Positions 9,322 to 21,017 of a DNA stretch of 64,000 nucleotides are shown piece after piece (within the stretch, counting starts at the first letter, position 1; each line of letters begins with the position of its first letter). The notes under the pieces were generated by a model. The model searched no databases and was not told the DNA's origin. It worked only from the letters and a program-made list of their open reading frames with translations. The stretch is taken from contig CADCSX010000005.1 in assembly GCA_902805475.1 (NCBI GenBank), positions 2,243,501-2,307,500 of the forward strand, read 5' to 3'. The position numbers and the translations under genes are program-made. This DNA comes from Entonaema liquescens. Lineage: Eukaryota; Ascomycota; Sordariomycetes; Xylariales; Xylariaceae.

Positions 9322-11648
9322 CCATTTGGAGATGGAGAAAGCATACATCCCCATCTTGATTACACAGACAGTAGAACAAGTCACCAATAGTACCTTAATT
9401 CGGGAATTCGGCGTACAAGGTAAAAGAGTAGACCACGACAACAACTCCTACATACATACATAAGTGGTGAAGATATCCCTTCCAACTAACAAGTTAATAT
9501 TTTCGAAACTCTCTGGTGGACACGTTGGACCATGACCGATATTGTCTCGTTATTAATATTTAAAGTAGTTAGAGTAACGCAATGAAAAAAAGAAGTACAT
9601 AACTAACTTACCCGATCCTCTCGTTATGATGTTAGTTCAGGAGAAAGAGAGATATGAGTATCATCAGTAGGTATCTCACGCCATACGGGCGATAAACCCA
9701 CCGAGAAAGCCGCCGGATATCGGGGACCCTTGGCGCACAAGGCGGCTGGGATATCGATATCTACCTTGCCTATCTAGCGTTGCACGCCGCCTCCGGATCT
9801 ACTACCATCTACATACTACCACATACTAGTTACAGATGTATATACGTGGGGGGGGGAGGGAAGATAGACGGTGTCGCCAACTGAAACCTTTCAATCTACG
9901 TGATCAGACGAGGAATAGATAAATATGCATCCCTTCCACCGCAATGCTTACTAGGTAGTTAAAACCGACAAGTTCCATTCGCCGGGCTTATTTCTCCAGG
10001 CTCGCCTCTCAGACTGCCACATGTCCGCCCATCTATAAATTTTTTCACTTTTTTTTTTTTTGTTATACCTCAACTCAAGCACGGGTCATGTCAGGTTTTT
10101 TTTTTTTGTCGTGTTGTCGTGTCAGAGTGGAACATGCAATGCCGCTTGATCAACTTGGCAACTGAAACCTAACCAGACGGATTGCTCGCGGAGGGGGAGG
10201 AGCGCATCCCCAAAAGTTGAGAAAAGTTGACAACGACTCGTCTAGTGTGGAGCGTGACGATGTTGGCGTTGGCCTCGGTTTGATGAACTTTATCGACTCG
10301 TATAAGTCAGTCAGTCGGAATAAGGAGGGGGTTAGGGAGAGAGAGGAGTGAGTGAGGCTGGGAATAACCGACTACGTCCCGCCTCCAGGCCTTTGTGCCT
10401 AGTTCCATGTCGCTAACTAAATACGAACACGCGAGGCTAAAACTTGGTGCCACGGACTTCCCGTTATCGTCTGCGGTGAAACTAATATAAGTAGTAATCA
10501 TCATAAGGTATTCTCGCGCCATATAGACGTCGAAATGACTTATCTCCCTAGGTATGTATTATTACTGACTGACTTTGACTGACTCCTACAAGGTATGTAG
10601 GTAACTTCTACATACCTCGTGTACACTACGTCCGTATATGTATGATGCCGATCTCTAGATCACCCAACCGGTCTGGCCAAGGGAGTAAGACAATTAGCCA
10701 CCAATATTCCTACATATCCTACATATCGACAGACTTTATCAACCTAACGATTACATAGTAAAATCATTCGCTTCCGCGTACCTAAATGCACACTCTTCGT
10801 TCCCCATAGTATATAATCTCTGCAGCTTAGGCGCCTTCAGGCGGGAACCCATCGATCATGTGGTGGATATTTTGCGGAGAATTGGAGCCCACTTGCTGCG
10901 ATGCAAGCAGGGTCTCGAATGATGACGGCGCAGGGGTCTTTTCTTTACACTACATACAAATGTTGCATACGGCATTTTAGGGGGTGGCCGCTCTCGATGA
11001 ATATCAAATACCTGACTTGGCTTGGAGCACATGCATGATGGCTTCTTTGACCTGCTCTAGCCTCTAGAATCTAGACCGCCTATCTAGACCTATCCGAGAT
11101 ACGTATATACTAGTGGCTTCGTTGGTATCCGTCTCTTTGATTTCTCTTTCCCGGATTTGTGAACTATCCGTCGTACGCCAGCGAGTTCCTTGAAAAACAA
11201 TGCTCCTATGGGACAGTGCCGCCTTTCTATGGGACTCCCTCCAATGCCGACAAAAGGTGCATAGTGTGTCTATGGATTTCCGAGTTCCATGGTGATCACT
11301 TCATTAAGGAGACTATCACATCGAATGGCCGATTTACAGTACAACATGGACTCGCTAGGAAAGACTTCTACGGGCACACTTAATTTAGAGGTATATTACT
11401 TTTGCATACTATCAAAATGCCAAGGTAGCTGATGAGGGGCCTATCATACACTGAAAATACCATCACTATCAATCGAGCGAAAAAAAAAAAGGGCATATTG
11501 CTCACTATCAAAGGACAATATTCATAAACTACTTTGACTAAAAGCTAGGGATACACTTTGCGACTTATTTTTTCATGACTCGTCAGGCCTATTTTCATAA
11601 CGTTCCAAGCCGGCTCTATAGGTAAGATATTTGACTGAGGTGTGGTTT

Positions 11649-13168
11649 TTATTCCTTCATAGTTACGACGCAACGGATGCAATCGCCTGCCTTCATCGTC
11701 TCAAACGCGGTGTTAATGTGATCTAAATCTTCGCGGTGAGTAATGAACTCGTCCACCTTTAGCCTACCTTCTAAATAATCAGTGACAAGGCCAGGAAGTT
11801 GAGAGCGGCCCTTGACGCCACCAAAAGCGCAACCTTTCCATACACGGCCGGTGACTAGTTGGAATGCTGCTCATAATATCAGTTTCTAGGCCAAGTTGTT
11901 AGAAAGGAGGGTTGAAACGTACGTCGAGTTGAGATCTCTTGTCCGGCTGCAGCGACACCGATGATGATGCTCTGACCCCATCCCTTATGGCAAGCCTCTA
12001 AAGCTGCTCGCATTACACCAACGTTACCAGTACAGTCAAAAGTGTAGTCGCAGCCACCGTCAGTCATTTCGATGAGCTTGTCTTGGATGGTCTGTCCCTC
12101 TAATTTGGTAGGGTTAACAAAGTGGGTGGCTCCGAACTTCTTGGACCATTCTTCTTTGGTTGGGTTCACATCGACGACGATGATTTTACCCGCCTTCTGA
12201 GTGACAGCACCCTGGACAACTGAGAGACCGACGCAGCCAGCTCCAAAGACAGCGACGTTGGAACCTTCTTCAACATTGGCCGTGATTCTCGCAGCGCCAT
12301 ATCCAGTAGTGATACCGCAACCTAGCAGGCAGGTTCGGTCCATAGGTGCATCTTGTTGGACAGCAACAACGGAGATGTCGGCTACGACGGTGTACTGAGA
12401 GAAAGTCGACGTTCCCATGAAGTGAAGAAGCGACTTTCCCTTGCAGGTGAAGCGGGAGGTGCCATCGGGGAGGACACCTTTACCTTGGGTTGCCCGAATC
12501 TTGCCACAGAGGTTTGTCTTGCCAGACTTGCAGAACTTGCATTCCTTACATTCAGGAGTGCTTTTGTCGATATTAGCCTAAGAAACGGCGGGTATAAGGA
12601 GGGTAAGGTTATTGCTTACTAGAGTGCGACGACGTGGTCGCCCGGCTTTACGTTGGTGACGCCTTCGCCGACAGATTCAACAATACCGGCTCCCTCATGT
12701 CCCAAAACCACAGGGAATGCGCCTTCTGGGTCTTTGCCGGATAACGTGTAGGCATCTGCTCCACTGTTTAGCGGGATATTCGGATTTGGCTCGGGATTAA
12801 GACTTGGCAGGAAATACCTGTATGACAGACTCCTGTGTAGATGATTTGAATTCGAACTTCGTGGGCCTGAGGGGGTGCAACCTCGATCTCTTCGATGCTG
12901 AGGGGCTTGCCGGCTTCCCAGGCGACGGCAGCCTTACACTTGATAGTCTATCGTGTAGAAAGAAGCAATTAGCTTTAGACCTCTAGTACCAATAGACCAC
13001 AGAGATGCCACAGCATGCTATATAATGCATATATAGCAATTTGGCGCATACTAAATAGTATACGTAGGATATACTACGCGTATGCGCGGGGTAATAGAAG
13101 CGCGCTCATAAGAGTTCAGAAGGGATGTAGGGGAGTAAGATACGAACCTTGCCAACGGTATCAGCCAT
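11649..13168 (-). CDS. Glutathione-dependent formaldehyde dehydrogenase (class III alcohol dehydrogenase)
   Basis: Five exons: 13168-13148, 12947-12818, 12755-12620, 12560-11923, 11866-11649. They sum to 1143 nt and 380 aa, the usual length of the class III enzyme (yeast Sfa1, Fld1 in methylotrophs). The protein starts MADTVGK / TIKCKAAVAW. Catalytic-zinc ligands lie in GVCHTDAY, GHEGAG and LLGCGITTG. The structural zinc site is the four-Cys cluster in YTPECKECKFCKSG...NLCG. The Rossmann motif is VFGAGCVGLS, and the C-terminus ends CIRCVVTMKE. It oxidises S-hydroxymethylglutathione (formaldehyde detoxification) and can reduce S-nitrosoglutathione, in the cytosol. Intron 1 (201 nt) uses an unusual GTTCGT donor, and intron 3 ends in AAAAG; both are chosen because they restore invariant residues. 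Confidence 0.94.
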
Positions 13169-14558
13169 GATGACGTTATATTAGAAAGAAACAAAGAATA
13201 ATTGCAATTGAATCTTTTTAGTTTTTGGAGAGTCTGCGAAACAAGAAAACAATCTTGAGCTATCAACTTTTATAATGGATTTCTCAGCTGTTTCTTGGGT
13301 TGCTTGTTTGATGCGGAGTTTTCACTCAAAGCCTCTTTTGACCCCACCACTGGTTATTCTTCAGGTGGGGGAGCCGGCACGGCAGTGAGGAGAGAGTGAG
13401 ACTAGTCCCGGAGAGCGGGTAGCACATAAGGCATAACATAAGGAGATGAGATAAAGGACAAGATAAAAAAAAATACTCTAGGTTGTTACCTTGCGTCCTG
13501 ATGTCACTTCTGCGATCATCATGACTACAAATACCAAGAGAAGACCCTAGATCCCGAGTCTATTGGTAAATGTTTATTAGTATTGCATTAATACCGAATC
13601 CTAACGCTGCATCGGTGCATTCCCGGTACATCCAAGCCTCTTTATCGAGGCTGTTGATAGGGGGAATTCCGATATGCTCCAACTCATTTTGCGTAGAGAT
13701 TATGCGATATCGTCAACCGGCATGATGAGAAAAGGGAAACGGGGCAATTCTGGACAAAACTCGGCATGTACACCATAGCCTTGGAGAAAGACGTTAGCTC
13801 GTTCTTGTGCTATCTCCTGGCAAAAAAGATAAATGAGTCATTCGGTAGGTATGTTTTGCGCTTCTCTCATCAAAAAGTGCATTAAGATATGCGCTGCATT
13901 GATGGAATGTCCGGTTGGTCATTGTATATGATAAGTAAATCAGATATCAAGTGCGCATACACGTAATAGGTCACCTCCTTAGTTTGAAGTGACTTGTATG
14001 CTATAGATTTCAATATCAACAAGGCTGATAGAATGCAGCACAGATAAAAACAGAAATAGATGGCATGGAGAAGTTGCCATTTATATCAATATCTCAGGCG
14101 AGAACCCGGATGACTCTGTGGTACCTAGTACCTTACCTTTGGTACCATATGTAGTGTATACCTAGGTAAGTATAAAATGGACAGTGTTATATGATTTACG
14201 CACTGTATGAATATGCGTTCAACTCGACTGCCCGCTTGGTTGACATAGGTCCGCGGTACGTACCTACCTGGCATGTGTGGTCTGTGCTCAACAGCGGGCA
14301 AGCTCCCTGCTTGTACCGCGTTTTCGAAGCTTCAGCGTCGCGACGTAAATTTTTGTTTGGCTCACGACCTTTTCGCATCAGCCTTCATAGCTCCGAATAG
14401 AAACAGCTAACACGTCAACCCCGAACATTCTCAATTCGAATCTCAGTCTCTAATAGCGCTTATTCACTCATGGGGTATCTTCACTAAATTTAATATTCGT
14501 TTATGGTGCTATCCTAAAGGCATTTCGAAAGTAGCTGTCCAGCTGCACATCCGCTGAT
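13169..14558. other. Divergent intergenic region, formaldehyde dehydrogenase / nup85
   Basis: About 1.4 kb with promoters on both sides. No coding sequence is supported; a short frame near 14191-14400 lacks any recognisable feature. One exact TACCTAGGTA palindrome lies at 14159-14168 within a cluster of GGTACC-like motifs (14120-14168). Confidence 0.55.
14159..14168. repeat. TACCTAGGTA palindrome (dispersed motif, exact copy)
   Basis: One of at least six exact copies of this 10-bp palindrome in intergenic DNA (others at 37132, 45213, 47915, 54955 and 58910). Flanking bases differ between copies, so it is a short motif rather than the end of a longer repeat. Function unknown. Confidence 0.8.
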
Positions 14559-17500
14559 ATGGCATTCCGATTCGGGAACTTAGATTCAACACCCTCTACT
14601 CCCGAAAGAGGCTCCCGAAAAGCTTCGTCTAATAACTTCGGGTTCTCCGCGGATCATCCATCAACGACTCCCATCGGTCCTCCTCCACCTTCATCTACCG
14701 CATCCTTTACCCCTGCCGGCGAGCCGTCTCCCTCGTTTCTACAAAGTTCTATTGGGGCTATGTCAGGCGTGTCAAGCACGTCAAGCAAGATAAGGGCCCC
14801 AAATTTTGGAAGACCAAATCTTTCTAAATCCAAATCTAAGAAACGCACCAATGCGCCCTTAGGAAGTTCGATCCAGGGTTCTACTTCAAGGCAGCCGTCT
14901 AACTTAAGCAAAGAATATCGTGGAGAAGAGGAAGATGATTATGATGAAGATGATGATTACGAAGAGAAAAACAAGCGAGGAAATATTGGAAAGACTTATG
15001 GTTTGCTATTTGATGATTCGACTGAAGGCGAAGATACCGAACCTGATAACTCGAACCCCTTGGAGGACGATGATGATGAACGGTCAGAATCGGACGCTAT
15101 GGAGGAAGGCGAAGATGAATATGATGTGGAAGCAGACCTACTAAGGGAAATAGCCGGTACTGGGCCCTACGGCAATTTGTCTGATGGCGACGACTTAATG
15201 ATGCTCGCAACAGCCGCTGCCGACGAACGTATCAGTAAAGAAGCTGAAGACATCTTTCGTGCTTCCTCTATGCGCTCTATCAATGCTCGAAGACGAGAGT
15301 TGAAGTATGCGTCGCTTGCAAAGGACTTATATAGTCAATCCCCGTTTGCAGAAGTGTCTGAGCCGGACGACGTCATTATACAAACCGAAGAGCTCATCAA
15401 CCGTCTCTATGACGAAGGTGTAGGCCCCGAAGATGATGAGGAGAGACTCGACGACACCTTGGCTCAAGCCTGTCTTAGACTGGTTAATGAGATATGGGCT
15501 CCTCATGTGGAAGAGCTCCCGAAGATCGACGACGAACATTCGGCCAAGGTAGGACCAAGCCCTGACGCTCCGAACTTCGAGAAAGCCTTTTACCTGGCTG
15601 TGCTAGTTCTCCAGATCCACCATACACCAGCCAGGAGGGACGATTTTGGAGATATTAGAAATATAGCCTTGCCCCATATTCTTTTTGAGTGGCAAGGCGC
15701 GGAACACAATTTCGACCCGGATCAGGTAAATAACGTCCTACAACATCGTCCTTCGCCCGCAGCCCACGGGCTTTTCTGGCAAGTCATTTTTAATGCTCTC
15801 GTGCGTGGTGACATACCCGGAGTAGTGCACCTTCTCAGAAAAGCCGGGTGGGAGGCCGTCAAGAAGTCTCCTCGCGGTGAAGCCGTTTACGGCGGCCAAG
15901 TTTTATCCAACATTAAACGTGTTGTCGAGGATTTGTGCCTGGTCATGGAAGTATGTCCTGCAACAAGTAATGATAGTTGGGACATCTACAGTAGTGACTG
16001 GACCTTGTTTCGTCTAAAGGCTAAAGCAGCTAAAGAGGCACTCATCAATTTCACTGAAGGTAGAGATCGCGCTCTCTCTTCGAGTCGGTTCGGTGAATCC
16101 GATTTTGCTGATTCTGTAGATGGACGACAATCGCTTTCGGGGCTTGCTCGAAGGGCAGAAAGCAGGATTCCTTGGGATATCTACGAAAATCTACAGTCCC
16201 TTTATGCGATCCTCATCGGAGAACCGGAAGCTATCCTTGCAGCCGCGCAAGACTGGTGTGAGGCTACGATTGGCTTATTCGGGTGGTGGGATAATGGCCA
16301 CAACAAGCGGAACCTCGGACTGTCTAATTCAAGATCACTTCAATTGCCTGGCCAACCCGAGTCCGGTGACGATTTCCTTGAGCGTCTTGCTCTTTCTCTT
16401 CAAACTGCCACGGAGGCCGATTTTCACTTCAACTCTGCCGATCCTGTTGAAGTGGCAGTCGCCTCTGCATTTGAAAGTAATATCGAAGGGGTTATCGGGT
16501 TCTTGAGGTTATGGTCACTCCCAATTGCGTCGACAGTAGCCGAAATTGCTTCGTTAGGCCGATGGCTCCCTCCTCAAGAGCCTCAGAATCTTATTAACAT
16601 GCAGGATTTTGACATGGAGGAGTTGGAAGTTTTAGGAATGAACCAGAGCACAGGAACTGACGAGAAGGACGGAATCAAGGATACAACTCTAATCTACTAT
16701 GCCCGCAGCTTGAAAGACCGCAAGTATATAGTAGGCACTGGTCTGCATGGTAAAGTCTCTCGAGATGGGTGGGAAATGGGTGTCCAGGTTGTTGGCCGAA
16801 TGGACTCCCCCGAGCGGTCTGAGCAGTTGGTACAGGAATTGCTGCAGAGTGTCCTCAGTACCATCGACGAATTTTCGCGCGAGACTGTGGACAAGATATG
16901 GCGACTGCTGAATGAGCTCGGAATGATCAACTTTGCTGAAGATACAGCTGAGGTGTGTACATGCTAATACACCAATTGTAATATCCTACTGATACATTCT
17001 AGACCTTCGGAGACATTCTAGCAAAAGATACCTTCCGCTTTGGAGAAGCTCTATGGTATTATTCCTTGGCCCACCGGCCTGGCAAAGTTCGCGATGTCCT
17101 GAATACACTGATGTCTATTTCACTCGTGGAATCTACAACTTATCCTCCAGAAGGCGAATTGGACAGCACCCTCAAGCAATTATTAAAAGAGCGCACGGCA
17201 ACGTTAGAGAAATTTGCGAAGCAGGATCTTGAAGCGGCAGAGCTTCTTGGCAAGATGCTGAGCGGTTACGCTACGCTAAGAAAGTTCTACGAGCTTCGTG
17301 ACGGAGATAGCAAAACAAACCCCAAATCCTTAGTGCGTCGCCAACAAGCTGCCACTGCCTTGGTCGCCGTCATCTCTAGTGCAGATGACAATATTCGAGG
17401 TGGCTTGTATGATGACTCGCGCGATGCAGTCGTTAGCGAAGATTTCTTACTAGCACTGCTTGGGGAAGCATCCATCTTCGCGGGTCAACCATCACCTGTG

Positions 17501-17893
17501 ATTACTCTTGACCAAATCGATACACTTCTTAAAGCGATCGAAGATATTCAAACCGTCGGGTCCCGGGTCTACGATGCTTCTGATGAGTTCTTCAAACTGG
17601 TCCTCGCATCAGGGCATGGAAAAGGGTCTACTCCTGCAGACCTTCTCAAGCAGTCGACTTCTTCTTTGGGTGGCAGTTTTATGATGACTGGCAGTTCAAT
17701 GATAGCATCCCAGCTTCATCAGTCCGTAGTTAAAAGCGGTGTCATCAAGGGCCCCATCAAGCGGACATGGGATTGGAGAACGGGGGTTTTCTCTGGTAGC
17801 AGTTCTGGAGATGTACTAAAGCAGATCAGACTGGGTTTAACAAGAGACCTGGCAAACCTGTGGCTAGAACAGGCGGATAGTGTCATCTTGTAA
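14559..17893 (+). CDS. nup85: Nucleoporin Nup85 (Y-complex scaffold)
   Basis: Two exons (14559-16952 and 17003-17893) separated by a 50-nt GTGTGT...TTCTAG intron encode 1094 aa. Residues 1-120 are Ser/Pro-rich, and about 120-190 is strongly acidic (runs of Asp/Glu). The remainder is an all-helical solenoid. Blocks matching the Nup85/Nup75 family in order include FWQVIFNALVRGDI, the SLYAILIGEPEAI helix, the DPVEVAVASAFE stretch, LIYYARSL and the C-terminal LLGKMLSGYATLRKFYELRD. The Y-complex (with Nup84, Nup120, Nup145C, Sec13 and Seh1) forms the nuclear pore coat and binds Seh1 through Nup85. The fungal N-terminal extension makes it longer than yeast Nup85. Assignment is by remembered family pattern; Nup84/Nup107 is the main alternative. 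Confidence 0.82.
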
Positions 17894-18536
17894 TAATTCA
17901 CAAGATGATTTGTCATAATAGGAATCGTCATAATTGGTAAGGCATGTACGTTGGTGCTCGGAGGCGTTAGGAAAAACACAATTGATTAGCGAAAGGGATT
18001 GCTACCATCGCAAAAGAAACGACCAATGAAAGGGTTAATCCGCCTTGTGAGGAGAAAGTCCAAATAATATGAGTTATCATGATCTTATTAAGAACATATT
18101 GCATCAGTTCTGAAATCCCTCGGCTGCCACTCCGGTATACCCGTGATAATTCGGATGTAACCTACATCCCCTCACTTCCAAGAGAAGAAATCCGCATGCC
18201 CAAATTATAGGATTTGATGCGGGAGACAGGTGGCTGGTCGTACAATTGGACACTATTCAATGTACGGCGCCTCGTCAGTGCATGTCACTCCACCTTGTAT
18301 TAGAGAAAGGGGTAATGAGTGTTGGTTGTGTCTCAGCCTCGGTCTTTGGCTCTTCGGCGTTTACGTGCTGCTCGGGGTTCTATATGCGCCTCATAAATAT
18401 ATATTATTCTCCTCATCTTATATGGAGCTCGGTTGGAGCCTATACATTCAAGTCCCGGCTGAAGCATAGTAGAGACCTGAATAGTCAACATTAACGAACC
18501 AAATAAACCATAGGATCAGTATACTAATAAGAAGCA
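17894..18536. other. Intergenic region, nup85 / hydrolase
   Basis: 643 bp holding the nup85 3' flank and the hydrolase promoter. Overlapping short open frames at 18230-18494 in two plus-strand frames look random: no conserved motif and no splice partner. Confidence 0.55.
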
Positions 18537-19920
18537 ATGGGTTTATCAGAGCAGGCAATCGGTGAATTGCGCTCTATCGTAGAGCAAAGTATTGCTACCG
18601 GCGGCGAGTCGACTACGGCTAATGTTCCCGGGACGGCCGTCGTTGTCGTGGATCGAGATGGAAATGAATTATTTGCCCACGCAGCTGGCAAGCGAGGCGT
18701 CATATCAAATGAAGCCATGACACTAGACAACATATTCTACCTTGCGAGCTGTACCAAGGTAATTGCAGGGCTTGCCTGTATGCAGCTCGTTGAAAAGGGT
18801 GAACTCAGATTGGACGACGCCGCGCAAGTCGAGGAGCTGTGTCCGGAACTGAAAGATATCAAAGTCCTCAAGGACGATGGGACTCTGGAAGAGAAGAAAA
18901 ATGGCATCACCCTAAAGATGCTATTAACCCATACCTCGGGTTTCACGTACTCGTTCTTCGATAAGCCGTTGAGGGATTGGAGTCTTCCCGTTGGTATAGA
19001 CGAGTTCTCTGGCGATATTAAGGATATGCTGAGAATCCCGCTGCGGTTCCAACCTGGAGAGAAATGGCAATACGGAGTAAGTATAATGTTTGGGGCAACC
19101 CAAATTAGGCACTTAAATGAATGAATAAACAAATACTAATTCGTATTAGATCGGTATTGATTGGGCTGGAATAGTCCTACAAAGGAAGACCGGGTTGAGC
19201 CTGAATGAGTACATCCAAAAGAATATCTGCCAGCCGCTCGGCCTGGGGAATGTCAACATGATACCAACACAATCAATGAGGGATAATCTGGCCCATATGA
19301 CTCATAGACAGCCCGACGGCAAGCTCATTCCTCGAGACCACCTACTCCGCCGACCCCTGATCGCATCGACCCCTGAAGAGATCGCCAACACATTCAACAG
19401 CGGCGGAGCCGGCCTCTTCGCCAAGCCCCAAGAATACACCCGTAAGACCAGGCCAGCTTAATACGTGGACGAACTAACACACAACGCAGGAATCCTAGCC
19501 GTGCTCCTCAACGACGGCACATGCCCCAAGACCAACGTCAAGATCCTCGAGAAGTCGACCGTCGAGCAGATGTTCACGAACCAGATCCCGCAGTTCCCGG
19601 ACTTCGGGCGGCAAGGCATCGCCGCCGCGAAGCCGCACCTGACCAACTCGTCGCCGGACGTGTACCCCGTTCCCGGAAACCCGCCCCAGGGCTGGGGCCT
19701 GACGTTCATGCTGAGCGGCGCGAACCCGCTTACAGGGCGCTCGGCCAAGACCGGCTTCTGGGCGGGGTTGCCGAATCTCTACTGGTGGGCGGACCGCGAG
19801 CACGGCGTCGCGGGCATGGTGTGCACGCAGATCCTGCCGGCTTTTGATCCGGCGGTTTTGGGGCTGTGGTTCCAGGTGGAAGCGACGGTGTACAAGCACT
19901 TGAAGCTCGCTAAAGTATAG
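18537..19920 (+). CDS. Beta-lactamase-fold serine hydrolase (class C / LovD-like)
   Basis: Three exons (18537-19076, 19150-19441, 19490-19920) give 420 aa. The catalytic SxxK motif is SCTK in YLASCTKVIAGL (about residue 79), and the YxN-equivalent Tyr lies in QYG at the first splice junction. FMLTHTSG-type sequence (MLLTHTSGFTY) and WQYGIGIDWAGIVLQ fit the EstB/LovD-type beta-lactamase family. There is no signal peptide, so it is probably cytosolic. Family members are esterases, transesterases or acyltransferases acting on diverse esters; the substrate here is unknown. The second intron is only 48 nt. From about 19310 the sequence switches to very high G+C at third positions, unlike exon 1, so base composition differs within one gene. 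Confidence 0.88.
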
Positions 19921-20624
19921 TAAAAGAAAAAATATTTTTCGTAGGATTGTTGGGCTTGGAGCTTCAATTTTATGAGTTCTTGGTGTGAGACTATAGCTCA
20001 AGTAAGCCGCCGGGTTCAGTGATAATACCAGTCACGTTTATTTCGTATAGGGCTAGCTTATGACATCAAAACGTAATATTTTATATCGTCAGGGGGCGAG
20101 GGGAATATGAACTCACTGAACGGGGGGTTGTCTGCTTCAGCTAGCTAGCTAGAGTAGATTCTTTCCGAGACAGCCAAATAACATATCCATTTACACATGA
20201 TTTTGGTGGATATATAGGTACCTACGCTTCAAATGCCTAATACATCGGCTTTTCTGCACAATTAGCAAAATTTGCATCCGACGGCACGTATTATGAATCA
20301 CAATAACTCGCAGACGAGAAGTCAGAAATTCCTTAAGAAAAGTAGCTTATGTTGAAGTGAGTTTTTAGTCTAAACTGAGGTCCTAACGAAGGTCTCCTCT
20401 TAGTGTGAGGATTCTTTGGCCAGATTTCTACCCTATGCGTGCTGGGAAGAACACGCTAGGCCTAAACAGCCGTTGATGAGATGATATGCTAGAGATACTT
20501 GGTATCCATAGCCGAGATAAGAACTGGTTGTAGCTGAATCGACGCTATGATCCATATCGACGTATCTCTCAAAACCATAGCCTTGGTGCCGTCCTCCCCT
20601 TTTCAGTCTCCTTTAGTGGGCGTC
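19921..20624. other. Convergent 3' intergenic region, hydrolase / HIU hydrolase
   Basis: 704 bp with no supportable gene. It includes a short (AGCT)n-like stretch near 20138-20150. It is the 3' flank of two converging genes. Confidence 0.55.
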
Positions 20625-21017
20625 TTAGCTGCCTCTGTAGGTCGTATAGCTATAAGGAGACAGCAGTAGTGGTACGTGGTAATGCTGGCCCTTCTCGACA
20701 GTGAATGTGACTAGGACCTCGGGGAAGAATGTGTTTTCCTCGCCAAAGTAGCTTCCGGTGTCGAAACGCAGAGTCCAGGTGGACTTCGTTTCCACCTCAC
20801 TTAGCACGTCGTCTAGGGTGTAGGTAGGTACATCTCCTGAAGCGTGGATGCTGGAATAAGGTAGCCACGCCTTAATACGGCCGTCGTCGTCGGTCTGAGA
20901 TTCGAAGGTCTTGAGCGGAGCATGGCCACCTTCTAGCTTGACTCGGACCCCTCTGGCCGGCTTGCCTACGGAGGTGTCCAAGATATGGCAGGTGATGATA
21001 TCCTTGTCGTTTGCCAT
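20625..21017 (-). CDS. 5-hydroxyisourate hydrolase (transthyretin-like)
   Basis: A single exon encodes 130 aa, close to the 110-130 typical of the family. The N-terminal signature is ITCHILDTSVGKPARGV with the active-site His (H11). DGRIKAW carries the conserved Arg. The C-terminus HYHVPLLLSPYSYTTYRGS ends in the diagnostic YRGS tetrapeptide that completes the active site. The enzyme converts 5-hydroxyisourate from urate oxidase into OHCU in the urate-to-allantoin pathway. No peroxisomal PTS1 is present at the C-terminus, so its location is uncertain. Neither urate oxidase nor OHCU decarboxylase lies in this window. Confidence 0.96.
   Translation of the reverse strand: MANDKDIITCHILDTSVGKPARGVRVKLEGGHAPLKTFESQTDDDGRIKAWLPYSSIHASGDVPTYTLDDVLSEVETKSTWTLRFDTGSYFGEENTFFPEVLVTFTVEKGQHYHVPLLLSPYSYTTYRGS

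Larger units (their letters stand above)
8209..11648. other. Long gene-free tract (3.4 kb)
   Basis: I find no conserved coding sequence on either strand. The part next to the AN1 gene is its promoter and leader and has T-runs and GAT/ATG repeats. Other contents are short tandem repeats (about 8574-8600 and 8774-8800), a G-rich polypurine tract (9233-9321), a second G-run near 9848 and several T-runs near 10040-10110. Short open frames (for example about 11159-11383, with a GTG start) show no family resemblance. It could hold long promoters or non-coding RNA that cannot be recognised by eye. Confidence 0.5.

Noticed and set aside
11159..11383. 74-codon frame upstream of the formaldehyde dehydrogenase 3' end
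   Set aside because: GTG start, no homology pattern and no plausible exons nearby.
18230..18494. Two overlapping plus-strand frames with hydrophobic stretches
   Set aside because: No splice partners, no family resemblance, and two frames equally open; consistent with chance.
19495..20001. 168-aa minus-strand frame opposite the beta-lactamase-fold gene
   Set aside because: An Arg-rich shadow caused by high G+C codons of the real gene; no motif.
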